Of a stretch of 62,839 bases of DNA, positions 49,798 to 58,078 are shown piece by piece; the first letter of the stretch is position 1; the number at the start of each line of letters is the position of its first letter. Both the position numbers and the translations under genes were made by a program. The stretch is from a virus. The DNA is taken from positions 1 to 62,839 of IMG/VR virus record IMGVR_UViG_3300047548_001519. One strand, written 5' to 3'. Under the pieces are notes generated by a model. It was not told where the DNA came from, made no database searches, and worked only from the letters and a program-made list of their open reading frames with translations.

Positions 49798-52302
49798 TCA
49801 ACTGAACCAATCTTCCAAAGAAGATTTCTGTTCAGAACTCCAACCTAGTGAATCAAGAATGTTCTGAACGGCATCCTTGAATGTCTTCTCGAACATTGTA
49901 TCATAGTCAACGTATTTTGACAAATTAAACTCTTCTGGCAACTTATCAACAAACGAGATGCAGTCTTCGTTGAATGGATTAGGTGTTCTCAGATATGTGA
50001 ACTTGACCTTGTCCCCTTCTCGAATCAAAGGATACTTCTTGGTCAATCCCATCTTGTTAACATAGTGGTTGTACAATAAAGCACCACGAACATGGATTGG
50101 CGTTCCCTTTGAATATATAGAAGTTGCACTTTGATACTTTTTCACATCACTAATTCCTCGAGGAAAGGCCACCTCTTCTACAGATAGCTTCTCGAATTCT
50201 GTTTTATACTTAGCCACATACAGCTGTACATCTGCCTCAGTACCACGAAGAATTGTATTCAATGAGTCCTTGAGCTTATCACGAATCACGGCCGGTGTAC
50301 TAGATTTAACCATCTGCAGACCCATGATCTTGAGTTGAGGTTCCTTGTACTGCACCCCCTCTGAGTTGTGTACTGACATCACATAACGCTTCTTACTAAC
50401 AGAGATCATAACATCAGCAAGGTTTTCTCGCTTCATTTGCATCTTCTGCTCATACGCATTCATGTAGTCAGCTAACGCTTGGTATGACTCGTCAATGACA
50501 GGTTGAATCTTCTGCTCAGCAATCTTATCCATAAACTCGATGACCTTCTCTGTAGGAAGATCTACCTTACCACTTGCACCGTATACTTTCTGAACTAAGT
50601 CGTTCAAAGTTAATACAACAGAGTCAGTGTCAATTAGAACAATACGATCAACATCTTCTGTCTTTAAAATCTTGTTGAAGTATTGGTTAAGTCTATTAGC
50701 AATCCAACGAATAGATAGCTGACCGCTAATAGTGATCCCCTCTGCAATTCGCATATCGAAGTAACGGAAGTATGCATTACCACAGGCACCATAAGCACTG
50801 TTCAGCAAGATCTTCATCGCCATCTGCAGATTGTTGAGTCGACTAATCTCCATCTGCCACTTTGCGTCACCAGAGTTAGCATACTCTTGCTTAGCTTTCA
50901 GCATCTCCTTCTTGTAGATTACTCGACGATCATAATACAATTGCATTAGAGTTGGTAGCAGACCTCTCTTATCACGTCTAAAGCACCAACCGTTAGCAGC
51001 AACAGCGAAGTCATTATCATGTGCTTGAGACAAATCACATTTCTGCTCAAGTAAGCCATCAACAGATACATCCAGACGAAGATCCGTGATGGTCTCTGGA
51101 CTCATGTTGTATTGCATAATCAAGTGTGGATACAGACTGTTCAAGTCGAACGATACGTTCCAATGATGCTTACCAACCAATGGATCTTTTACATATGCGC
51201 CTTCATACGCTTGGGACTTTGTTCCGTCCTTACGACGAGGAATAACAATCTTTTGATCATTCAGATAATTGTAGATGATGATGTCCCAGGTCTTCACTGG
51301 ACTGAACACATCTTCGTAGTTGACCTTAGCATCATATGCCATAGTCAATACAAGATCCATCAACTTCATTTTTGCGTCTAGCTTATCAACCAACTCCACA
51401 TCTCGAATGTTATAATCTACGAATGTTTGCCAGTGATTGGTATAGAAGTCTTTGAAAGATGTTCCTGGATTCTCTAACTTACGTTCACCAAGCTCAACAT
51501 ACGCAATGTAATCCAACTTGTAGGACTCTTGAGCGGAGTATGTAAACTTCTTGTATAGATCAAGATAGTCGAGAGAAGCGACCCCCATGATATATGTCTT
51601 GACTGCTGTGCGTCCACCTAGATCAACATCTCGCTGATTAACAACACCCCATGGCGATAACTTCTTAGCAAGTTGTTCACCAACGACATGAACCAATCTA
51701 TTATAGAGATATGTGACGTCAAACAATGAACTGTTCCAACCAGTTATAGCATCTGGACAATTATGTTGCCACCACGAAATGAAGTCTTTGAGCATGGACT
51801 GCTCTGACGAAAACTCTCGATACTCTACGTGCGTTTGTGAGTTGTCATAGGCGTATGTACCCCATGTAATGATGGAATTATGACGTGTATCTTTAACAGA
51901 TATTAGCAGGATCCGTTCACCAGCTGTTGCTGGATCCGGAAACCCACTCTCAACCTCTGTCTCGATATCAACTGTGAATACTTTGATGTCGTTTGGTGAC
52001 CACCGAATCTCACCTGGCCACTCTTCTGCAATATATTGATAGACGTTACCTGGTGATTCGTATACGTCGAATCCATGGACGTCTTTATATCTTTCAACGA
52101 ACTCCTTACAGTCGTTGATTGATCCAGGCTGAATAGCTTCAACACGTGTTCCGTCTAACGTACGCCATGGAGATGTGGGTGACTTGTTAGATATCCAAAC
52201 TGTTGGAGAGAATGGAACCTTACCACTGTAACGCTGTCCATCTTTTACTCCCCGAACATAAATCTGATTACCACGCTGTGATACATTTGTGTACAAAATC
52301 AT
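49798..52302 (-). CDS. 43: Family B DNA polymerase (T4 gp43-like)
   Basis: 834 aa. Exonuclease motifs VFTVDIETE, ITGWNSSLFDV and YNIRDVELVD; polymerase motifs FDLNSLYPHLIMQYN (A), KILLNSAYGACGN (B) and VLIDTDSVVL (C). Ends with a short C-terminal helix like the clamp-binding tip. No intein or split seen. Confidence 0.96.
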   Translation of the reverse strand: MILYTNVSQRGNQIYVRGVKDGQRYSGKVPFSPTVWISNKSPTSPWRTLDGTRVEAIQPGSINDCKEFVERYKDVHGFDVYESPGNVYQYIAEEWPGEIRWSPNDIKVFTVDIETEVESGFPDPATAGERILLISVKDTRHNSIITWGTYAYDNSQTHVEYREFSSEQSMLKDFISWWQHNCPDAITGWNSSLFDVTYLYNRLVHVVGEQLAKKLSPWGVVNQRDVDLGGRTAVKTYIMGVASLDYLDLYKKFTYSAQESYKLDYIAYVELGERKLENPGTSFKDFYTNHWQTFVDYNIRDVELVDKLDAKMKLMDLVLTMAYDAKVNYEDVFSPVKTWDIIIYNYLNDQKIVIPRRKDGTKSQAYEGAYVKDPLVGKHHWNVSFDLNSLYPHLIMQYNMSPETITDLRLDVSVDGLLEQKCDLSQAHDNDFAVAANGWCFRRDKRGLLPTLMQLYYDRRVIYKKEMLKAKQEYANSGDAKWQMEISRLNNLQMAMKILLNSAYGACGNAYFRYFDMRIAEGITISGQLSIRWIANRLNQYFNKILKTEDVDRIVLIDTDSVVLTLNDLVQKVYGASGKVDLPTEKVIEFMDKIAEQKIQPVIDESYQALADYMNAYEQKMQMKRENLADVMISVSKKRYVMSVHNSEGVQYKEPQLKIMGLQMVKSSTPAVIRDKLKDSLNTILRGTEADVQLYVAKYKTEFEKLSVEEVAFPRGISDVKKYQSATSIYSKGTPIHVRGALLYNHYVNKMGLTKKYPLIREGDKVKFTYLRTPNPFNEDCISFVDKLPEEFNLSKYVDYDTMFEKTFKDAVQNILDSLGWSSEQKSSLEDWFS

Positions 52303-52359
52303 TCCTCATATCAATAGAATCATATAATATTATCCCTCATCACGTGATAAAAATCCATC

Positions 52360-53661
52360 TCATTTAATGTCCTTTGATGAGTCTGCCTCTGTCTTATCTA
52401 GTCTAAATTCCAAAAACACGGGAAGAAACAAAGAATCAACATCCGATTTCTTGTCAGTGATCCGAGCATTATACTTGATAGCAACAATCTGACCAATCAC
52501 ATCAGGCTTAATATTGTCTCGATCTTCATCACTGAACCCAGTACCCAGGCCAACTCTAACTAAACCATCAGCTGATTCAAGGACCAATGCGCCCATACGT
52601 CCAACGTTTTTTCCTGTACCCTCAACCCAGTCAACAATCTTTAGGTCACACTCAAGTTCACCTTTGAATTTGATCTGATGCTTGGATCGTTTGTTCTCCC
52701 AGATCATGTCTCTGGTCTTGAGAATGATTCCTTCTTGACCTTGAGCAAGATACTGTTCAAACAAGGTCTGAGCTTCGTCAATGCTATTTACTGTCTTCAT
52801 TTCAACAAGATCAACACGATGGTTGCTTGCATGAGTAATAGCAGACGACAACAGTCGTAGACGCTCTTCGTACGATCTCCTGCATACACCAGCCTCAAAG
52901 TCGCTCAACGGAATCATATCCCAAAGAGTTGCACATACAAGTTCACCTTCAGATTCTGATTGAGTTCCTTTCACTGCTTTGTTGAGAATGCCGTTACCTG
53001 TCTTACGATCAAGAATCCGACCATTCTCTTTGATTAGCAACTCACCATCGAACACTACATTCTGGCCAGCTGCCATGTAGATGAATGGAAGTTCAAACAA
53101 TGGATCTGCAATCTGAATCTCTTTACCATTACGCGAACGGAACTCAACAGCACCATTACGTACGATGGCATTGAACCGCATCCCATCCAACTTCAATTGA
53201 ACGTATGCTGGAAATTTAACTTTATCAACCAGCTTCTGGTCATATGCAGACGCGAGCATGCAAGGATACTCAGCAATCAGACCTGGCCACACTTTGTTAG
53301 CAGTGCTATCACTAACACCACACTTGAGATCCTTCTGAATAATGCGTTCAATGACTTGAGCATCTTCAGTATCAAGATCACTAAGCAGCTTTGCCAGGAA
53401 CTCGATAGCTGCATTACCGGTAACCGTACGAGAGGACAGCATTGCCAGACCGTCTAGGGCAGCATCAAGAGACCCTGCTAGGGTAGCTGGGGCGGGCTTA
53501 TAGGAGGGAATCTTGCGAATGTAGAAATTCACCATTGAATTAACAGCTAAGAACACCACGCGCTTCAGTGTATGATTGTCCTTGTATGACTCTAGCAATT
53601 TAATTTTGTCATTTCTACCAGAAAGTTCTGAAATTTCAGTTAAGATTTTATAAATACTCAT
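52360..53661 (-). CDS. 30: ATP-dependent DNA ligase (T4 gp30-like)
   Basis: 433 aa. Adenylated Lys in YVQLKLDGMRFN (motif I, about 155), VVFDGELLI (III), EGIILK (IV) and later IKFKGELECD (V). Seals nicks in lagging-strand synthesis and recombination. Its promoter overlaps the start of a divergent homing endonuclease. Confidence 0.94.
   Translation of the reverse strand: MSIYKILTEISELSGRNDKIKLLESYKDNHTLKRVVFLAVNSMVNFYIRKIPSYKPAPATLAGSLDAALDGLAMLSSRTVTGNAAIEFLAKLLSDLDTEDAQVIERIIQKDLKCGVSDSTANKVWPGLIAEYPCMLASAYDQKLVDKVKFPAYVQLKLDGMRFNAIVRNGAVEFRSRNGKEIQIADPLFELPFIYMAAGQNVVFDGELLIKENGRILDRKTGNGILNKAVKGTQSESEGELVCATLWDMIPLSDFEAGVCRRSYEERLRLLSSAITHASNHRVDLVEMKTVNSIDEAQTLFEQYLAQGQEGIILKTRDMIWENKRSKHQIKFKGELECDLKIVDWVEGTGKNVGRMGALVLESADGLVRVGLGTGFSDEDRDNIKPDVIGQIVAIKYNARITDKKSDVDSLFLPVFLEFRLDKTEADSSKDIK
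53649..53656 (+). promoter_or_regulatory. T4-type late promoter (TATAAATA), plus strand
   Basis: TATAAATA on the plus strand, within the start of the ligase gene. It drives the divergent homing endonuclease at 53711. Confidence 0.65.
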
Positions 53662-53688
53662 GATGTATCCTTTTACTCAATTATACAA

Positions 53689-53717
53689 ATTATACTTTAA
53701 AGGAAATTTAATGTCAA
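53689..53717 (-). promoter_or_regulatory. Sigma70-type promoter of the ligase gene
   Basis: TTGACA - 17 bp - TATAAT on the minus strand, 28 nt upstream of the ligase ATG. Its -35 box overlaps the ATG of the divergent endonuclease. Confidence 0.85.
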
Positions 53718-54379
53718 CACACGTAGTATATTGGATCCACAACGACTTGATGGTGAATTACAAAGATCAAGGATACGTAGGAGTCACTAACAACCTAGAG
53801 AGACGAACAAAACATCATTTTTCAAACCTTCGAAATAATCGACATATTAACCCTTACCTCCAACATGCATTTAATCAAAATAATAACATGGTTGTCGTAG
53901 TTTTGTATGAAGGTAATGAGCAAGAATGTTATGAATTTGAAAGAAGTGCTCGTCCATCGTGTAATGTTGGTTGGAACCTAATTGAGGGAGGATCTGCGCC
54001 TCCAAGAGGTTATCGAAAATACACCACATTGTCAGAAGAACACAAAGCCAAACTCCGAGATAATCATAAAGGCATGTCTGGTAAATATCACTCAAGTGAA
54101 ACAAAAACAAAAATGTCAATTGCAGCATCAAACCGAACAACCTCAGACAAAACCAGAGAATCTATATCTAACTCAAAGAAAGGTGAGAACAACCCAAATT
54201 TTAATAAGCCCAGGTCGCAAGAAGTGAAAGATAAAATACGAAAAACAAACAAGACTATGGTTGAAATTCGTCATGAATATTCATCTGTTACTGGAATACC
54301 ATATAAACAAGTGTCAAAAAAGGATGCTAATTTTTGTTTGTATGTTGATCGATGTAGGGAGGAAGGACGATTCGATTGA
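53711..54379 (+). CDS. GIY-YIG homing endonuclease (antisense)
   Basis: 222 aa from the ATG at 53711 (AAAGGAAAT 6 nt upstream). Core VVYWIHNDLMVNYKDQGYVG, Glu in NEQECYEFERSARPSC, and NUMOD3-like GMSGKYHSSETKTKMS with KKGENNPNFNKPRSQE. Its core resembles that of the enzyme at 42697. It lies divergent to the ligase. Confidence 0.83.
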   Translation: MSTHVVYWIHNDLMVNYKDQGYVGVTNNLERRTKHHFSNLRNNRHINPYLQHAFNQNNNMVVVVLYEGNEQECYEFERSARPSCNVGWNLIEGGSAPPRGYRKYTTLSEEHKAKLRDNHKGMSGKYHSSETKTKMSIAASNRTTSDKTRESISNSKKGENNPNFNKPRSQEVKDKIRKTNKTMVEIRHEYSSVTGIPYKQVSKKDANFCLYVDRCREEGRFD

Positions 54380-54413
54380 TCATAATCAATCCAAAAATAA
54401 TAATAAAAGTCAA

Positions 54414-54436
54414 CTGGGGGATTGACCCCCAGTTTT
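54414..54436. terminator. Bidirectional terminator
   Basis: CTGGGGG-ATTGA-CCCCCAG with TTTT on the plus side, between two convergent genes (54379 plus, 54439 minus). Confidence 0.75.
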
Positions 54437-54438
54437 AC

Positions 54439-54627
54439 TTAGATTTCTGATCCCATTTCTAGATCATGAATTGCATCTTCATCGTTTTGATCAATCACAA
54501 AGTCGAAACATTCCGACAATTCTGTCATTTCTTCTTTTTCAATTTTATTGAATTTAGAAGTTTTGGTGTTTGAGAAGGCTTTTTGGATTAAGTTTAGTTG
54601 AGCATTGGAGAGGATGATTGTAGGCAT
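54439..54627 (-). CDS. Small unknown acidic protein
   Basis: 62 aa from the ATG at 54627 (AAGGAACC), within its own promoter unit. MPTIILSNAQLNLIQKAFSN then acidic C-terminus (DQNDEDAIHDLEMG). No family recognised. Confidence 0.6.
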   Translation of the reverse strand: MPTIILSNAQLNLIQKAFSNTKTSKFNKIEKEEMTELSECFDFVIDQNDEDAIHDLEMGSEI

Positions 54628-54655
54628 TTTTGGTTCCTTTTTTGACAGAACCGTC

Positions 54656-54684
54656 ATTATCTCATGGTGCCCAATTAATGTCAA
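54656..54684 (-). promoter_or_regulatory. Sigma70-type early promoter
   Basis: TTGACA - 17 bp - GATAAT on the minus strand, 29 nt before the ATG at 54627. Confidence 0.82.
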
Positions 54685-54698
54685 CCGCTAAACAATTC

Positions 54699-55010
54699 TT
54701 AACGTGATGCTAATACACTCGCTGGTGCAATTTGAATCTTGGAAAACACACGATTGTATTCATCAAGAATTTGCTGTTTGAGCTCACTTGTGGAGGATAC
54801 AACAGCACTTTGATTGAGTGCAATCTCACCTTCTGCATAAGGCATGAAAGGAGCAAATCCGGTTGTCATTCTTCCATCATTAGTTGGTTGATATACTAAA
54901 GATACTACATCTTCTAAAACATATTCATTTCCTGAAACAGTTCTGAAGGATGTGACTTTTGCGATAATCTCTTCACCAGATATTAACTTAAATAATTTGA
55001 TATCATGCAT
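54699..55010 (-). CDS. Sm-like-fold phage protein
   Basis: 103 aa from the ATG at 55010. IKLFKLISGEEIIAKVTSFR is the start of a small LSm-like family conserved in T4-like cyanophages. RNA binding is an inference. Overlaps the upstream gene by 8 nt. Confidence 0.55.
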   Translation of the reverse strand: MHDIKLFKLISGEEIIAKVTSFRTVSGNEYVLEDVVSLVYQPTNDGRMTTGFAPFMPYAEGEIALNQSAVVSSTSELKQQILDEYNRVFSKIQIAPASVLASR

Positions 55011-55197
55011 ATTTTTCACCTAAAAAGTTTACAAAATTAACTACCTGCATTTCGCTACTAAAGAATTTGGCTATAACTTCATCATCATGTATGTTCTGCG
55101 CAATCAATATGAATTGAGGGTCATTGTATACCTTCGTGTACGAAAGTTTTACAATCCAATTTCCAAATCTAGTAGGGTGAAATGTAGTAAGTTCCAT
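55003..55197 (-). CDS. Small unknown protein
   Basis: 64 aa, beta-rich, MELTTFHPTRFGNWIVKLSY. Co-transcribed with the Sm-like gene and hsp20. No family recognised. Confidence 0.5.
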   Translation of the reverse strand: MELTTFHPTRFGNWIVKLSYTKVYNDPQFILIAQNIHDDEVIAKFFSSEMQVVNFVNFLGEKYA

Positions 55198-55204
55198 GTT
55201 GCTG

Positions 55205-55225
55205 AGGGGGCATTGCTGCCCCCAA
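55205..55225 (-). terminator. Hairpin after hsp20
   Basis: GGGGGC-AGCAAT-GCCCCC on the minus strand, right after the hsp20 stop. No U run, so termination is uncertain. Confidence 0.4.
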
Positions 55226-55229
55226 GTAT

Positions 55230-55766
55230 TTACAGTTTCTTAGAACGAGCTTTTTTAATTTGCTCGTGATCTTCCTCTGTAAGAAGTTGAGCATTGCCTT
55301 TTGAGAATACTGTAACTGTTGAAGGTTCATCAGCTACTTCAATCTTCTTAGGCTTCTTATGCTCAGGGATGATACGTTCAAGAGCGATCTGCAACATGCC
55401 GTTCATAAGACCAGCTCCCTTAATCTCAATTTGATCATTGAGTGCAAAGGTGCGAGTGAAGTTACGAGCAGCGATTCCGCGGAACAGATAATCTGTAGCA
55501 GGATCTTCTTTTGCATTGCCTCGAACAACTAGTTTGTCATCAACAAACTCAACTTCAATCTCTGACCTGCTAAAGCCAGCAACAGCCATTTCGATGACGT
55601 ACTTGTTGTCATCAACTTTACGGATGTTGTATGGAGGATAGTTGGGAATGTTTTTTGTGACCTCATCATGTAGTTTTGCCATTCGATTGATTTGTTCGTC
55701 AAAACCAACGAAGTACTTATCAAACAATTGCATATCACGACCAAAGACATCTTTAATGTATGTCAT
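55230..55766 (-). CDS. Hsp20 small heat-shock protein
   Basis: 178 aa. Alpha-crystallin domain with YVIEMAVAGFSRSEIEVEFV, LVVRGNAKEDPATDYLFRGI and GLMNGMLQIALERIIPE (the GxL motif). Widespread in cyanomyoviruses and T4-likes. The 200-nt upstream region is structured (55790-55965). Confidence 0.9.
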   Translation of the reverse strand: MTYIKDVFGRDMQLFDKYFVGFDEQINRMAKLHDEVTKNIPNYPPYNIRKVDDNKYVIEMAVAGFSRSEIEVEFVDDKLVVRGNAKEDPATDYLFRGIAARNFTRTFALNDQIEIKGAGLMNGMLQIALERIIPEHKKPKKIEVADEPSTVTVFSKGNAQLLTEEDHEQIKKARSKKL

Positions 55767-55789
55767 AGTTTTCTCCTTTGTTAAGCGAG

Positions 55790-55965
55790 AGTTAAAAGAA
55801 AAGTATACCCAATTGGCGTATACTAGCCGGTTACTTTATCCGGCACACACTCACAGAGGTGCAGTGAAATCTCCCTGGACGCCTTTACCGTAGCGTCAAA
55901 CAGCCCTAAGGTGGGCCAAAAACTAGTGGGGTTTTGAACTGACCCCAAACAGTCTTCCCATCCCT
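55790..55965 (-). ncRNA. Structured region upstream of hsp20
   Basis: No gene. On the minus strand it holds hairpins in series: a T-arm-like GGGGTCAGTTCAAAACCCC, GCCC-ACCTTA-GGGC, GACGC-TACGGTAAAG-GCGTC, GCCGG-ATAAAGTAA-CCGGC and GTATAC-GCCAATTGG-GTATAC. Parts (TTCAAAACCCC; GGTAAAGGC; GAGTGTGT) echo the RNA array at 17.7-19.5 kb. Could be a 5' leader controlling hsp20 or an independent RNA. Confidence 0.5.
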
Positions 55966-55971
55966 GAGAAT

Positions 55972-56085
55972 TTATTTATTAAAACGGTTCTTGATTTTTG
56001 CTGTCAATTCAGCAGCCCAAGAAGGTTGAGGAAGATTCCAACCAACAACAATACCTACAAGAACCCAAAGAATAGTGTTAAGCAT
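55972..56085 (-). CDS. Membrane miniprotein
   Basis: 37 aa, MLNTILWVLVGIVVGWNLPQ with helix at residues 4-17, then a charged tail. GGAGGAAACAA before the ATG. Overlaps the end of the upstream gene by 8 nt. Confidence 0.65.
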   Translation of the reverse strand: MLNTILWVLVGIVVGWNLPQPSWAAELTAKIKNRFNK

Positions 56086-56272
56086 TTGTTTCCTCCGCTT
56101 GATGAGGGGTCATAGATTGAATTTCTAACAACTGCGTTTCACCTTGATTTTTAATTTTTTGAATCAAGGCAGCAATTTCTTCGAAAGGATGTTTGCCCAA
56201 AGATCTCAAAATTACATTGATTTCATTTACTGTCAATTCTAATTTAAGAACAGCGTCTTGTTGATTTTCCAT
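56078..56272 (-). CDS. Conserved small phage protein
   Basis: 64 aa. LKLELTVNEINVILRSLGKH, then PFEEIAALIQKIKNQGE, is a short family conserved in T4-like cyanophages. Helical; function unknown. Confidence 0.65.
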   Translation of the reverse strand: MENQQDAVLKLELTVNEINVILRSLGKHPFEEIAALIQKIKNQGETQLLEIQSMTPHQAEETNA

Positions 56273-56303
56273 AATTTATTTTCCTCTTTTTTGGCCAATA
56301 TTA

Positions 56304-56374
56304 TATAAATAAGAATGTAGTTCGCGATGGTTGCACATCCAACTACCCTAACATCTATCTAGGAGACATCAGCT
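56304..56374 (+). promoter_or_regulatory. Late promoter and structured leader of a homing endonuclease
   Basis: TATAAATA (56304-56311), hairpin GTAGTT-CGC-GATG...CATC-C-AACTAC (56317-56346), then CCTAACATCTATCTAGGAGACATCAGC. Relative to 25602, one stem pair has switched from G-C to U-A, keeping pairing. Confidence 0.85.
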
Positions 56375-56983
56375 ATGGTATCAAGTATTTATAGAGCAAC
56401 AAACACCTTTACTAATAAAGTATATATCGGGTTTGCTATGGATTTTGTTGCCAGAATACGTCGACATAAAATCCTATACAAAACTACAAATACTAAATTT
56501 TATAATGCAATTAAAAAATACGGCTGGGATGCTTTTAAATGGGACATCCTTTACCAATCACGTGATCAGCAACACTGTCATCAAGTAATGGAATCGTTAT
56601 TTATTCAGGAATATGATTCCATTGAAAATGGGTACAACACCACTGAAGGAGGACGTGGTGTGATAGGAGCCGCTAGAAATCGAATATGGATTAACGACGG
56701 TACCAATCACAAACGAGTGCCTGAAGATTGCATTCCTGAAGGGTGGGCCATTGGAAGAGTTGGGTTACAACGCAAATTTAATACTCAATGGACCCCCAAC
56801 CGAAAACCACGCAGATCATATGCTGGAGGAAATAACCCTGCAGCAAAATCGGTATCTATTCACGGAATTCGATATGATACCATGAAAGATGCTGTCAACA
56901 ACTTAAAACTATCAGAGCCGACAATTAGACGCAGATGCAAGTCTAGCTCTTCTGAGTATGCTGATTGGTTTTATGTGTTTTAA
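56375..56983 (+). CDS. GIY-YIG homing endonuclease (antisense)
   Basis: 202 aa. GIY-YIG core SIYRATNTFTNKVYIGFAMD; Glu in QVMESLFIQEYDSIENGYN; IENR1-like C-terminal repeat (ISIHGIRYDTMKDAVNNLKL-type, with AKSVSIHGIRYDTMKDAVNN). It overlaps the regA 3' end by 41 nt and sits behind a structured late leader. Confidence 0.82.
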   Translation: MVSSIYRATNTFTNKVYIGFAMDFVARIRRHKILYKTTNTKFYNAIKKYGWDAFKWDILYQSRDQQHCHQVMESLFIQEYDSIENGYNTTEGGRGVIGAARNRIWINDGTNHKRVPEDCIPEGWAIGRVGLQRKFNTQWTPNRKPRRSYAGGNNPAAKSVSIHGIRYDTMKDAVNNLKLSEPTIRRRCKSSSSEYADWFYVF

Positions 56984-57389
56984 CCCCGATATTATATTTG
57001 GGCACCAACTCCCACTCATTTTTCTCTTTATAAGAGACGATTTTAATCTGAGATAAAACTGATTGGGTGCCTGTATTTGGTTTATTAACTAACTTCAACA
57101 ACCCCCACTCTTCCAGCAAAATAGCAATAGCATTTCGCCGTTCAACATCATTCACTGTAATATCCGAATCTTTATTATCTAAAATAAAAAGTTCTTTAAA
57201 GTGAACGATAAAATACCTACCCTGCTTATGCAAGATATGTGCTGATTGGTATAACTTCTTGTCTTTTTTTGATGCCACCCCAATACGAGTTAACGTCTCT
57301 TTCACCTTCAAGAAATTGTCCGGTGTGGGTAGCGTGATTTCTAACATAGACTCTGGAGCCCAGTCGTAGTAGATCACGTCGTTATTCAT
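56943..57389 (-). CDS. regA: RegA translational repressor
   Basis: 148 aa. MLEITLPTPDNFLKVKETLT, GRYFIVHFKELF and EWGLLKLVNKPNTGTQ closely match T4 RegA (122 aa). An extra C-terminal tail (after VPKYNIG) lies within the overlap with the antisense endonuclease. RegA binds mRNA start regions of early genes. Its start overlaps the second copy of the gene 62 end. Confidence 0.9.
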   Translation of the reverse strand: MNNDVIYYDWAPESMLEITLPTPDNFLKVKETLTRIGVASKKDKKLYQSAHILHKQGRYFIVHFKELFILDNKDSDITVNDVERRNAIAILLEEWGLLKLVNKPNTGTQSVLSQIKIVSYKEKNEWELVPKYNIGVKTHKTNQHTQKS

Positions 57390-57393
57390 TGTT

Positions 57394-57484
57394 TTCCACC
57401 TTTATCCATCTGTTGTTTTATAACATTTATTTGCTCATTGGAAAGGATAGACATAGCTTCCAGAGCCTTTTCCGTCGAGTATTT
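57394..57484 (-). repeat. Duplicated 3' end of gene 62 (copy beside regA)
   Basis: About 90 bp almost identical to 58048-58138. In frame it reads EKALEAMSILSNEQINVIKQ, then QMDKGGKQ and a stop that overlaps the regA ATG. It cannot be a full gene; it preserves the original stop/start junction with regA on the far side of the inserted homing endonuclease. Confidence 0.85.
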
Positions 57485-57506
57485 ATAAAAACAAACTGTT
57501 TGGAAT

Positions 57507-57574
57507 AATAAATAGTGTAGATCGCGAGGCTCCCAACCTCCATCTACTCTAACATCTTTCAAGGAGATATCAGC
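57507..57574 (+). promoter_or_regulatory. Late promoter and structured leader of an HNH endonuclease
   Basis: AATAAATA (57507-57514), hairpin GTAGAT-CGC-GAGG...CCTC-C-ATCTAC (57517-57547), then CTCTAACATCTTTCAAGGAGATATCAGC. Stem pair switches to A-T/U-A relative to the other leaders. Confidence 0.8.
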
Positions 57575-58078
57575 GTGACTATATATCATAAACATCATAT
57601 TGTTCCTCGCCATGCTGGAGGAACAGACGACCCAATCAATCTAGTAGAACTAACGCTTGAAGAACATGCTGAAGCGCATCGAGTATTATTTGAGCAGTTT
57701 GGCCGTTGGCAAGATCTTATTGCTTGGCGGACACTTTCCGGCCAAATATCTGTACACGAGGCTCGGGTAGAGGCTGTTCGATATGCTCTTGCAGGTAAAA
57801 AGCAATCGCCTGAGCATGTCGCAAAGCGCACGTATAAAGGCATTAAACGTAAACCTGCTTCAGAAGAAAGAAAACAAAAAGTGTCGGAAACCCTTAAAGC
57901 AATTGGACATGCTCCACCGCCAAGCGCTCGTGAAGCTGCTGCAATGTGTAATAGAGGATCTTTCTGGGTAACAGATGGAACAAAAAATAAAAAATTACGT
58001 AGAGGTGAACCAATCCCCGATGGTTGGCGAGTCGGTCGAGTCATGCCTTCCCGCCTTTATCCATCTGTTGTTTTATAG
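57575..58078 (+). CDS. HNH homing endonuclease inserted at the end of gene 62
   Basis: 167 aa from a GTG start (AAGGAGATATCAGC). HNH motif HKHHIVPRHAGGTDDPINLV, EEHAEAHRVL, then SFWVTDGTKNKKLRRGEPIP and GWRVGRVM. It overlaps the gene 62 end by 38 nt on the opposite strand. The insert is flanked by the ~90-bp duplication. Confidence 0.82.
   Translation: MTIYHKHHIVPRHAGGTDDPINLVELTLEEHAEAHRVLFEQFGRWQDLIAWRTLSGQISVHEARVEAVRYALAGKKQSPEHVAKRTYKGIKRKPASEERKQKVSETLKAIGHAPPPSAREAAAMCNRGSFWVTDGTKNKKLRRGEPIPDGWRVGRVMPSRLYPSVVL

Noticed and set aside
52320-52360. Possible promoter before gene 43
   Set aside because: A GATAAT-like box is present but I see no convincing -35 or MotA box at the right distance.
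57386-57613. 75-residue frame ending with the gene 62 tail
   Set aside because: Its first 40 residues are antisense to the endonuclease and leader. Only the last part is the duplicated gene 62 end, so it is annotated as a repeat.
57595-58044. 149-residue minus-strand frame opposite the HNH endonuclease
   Set aside because: Cys/Ser/Arg-rich shadow translation without a ribosome binding site. The plus-strand gene has a clear HNH motif and leader.
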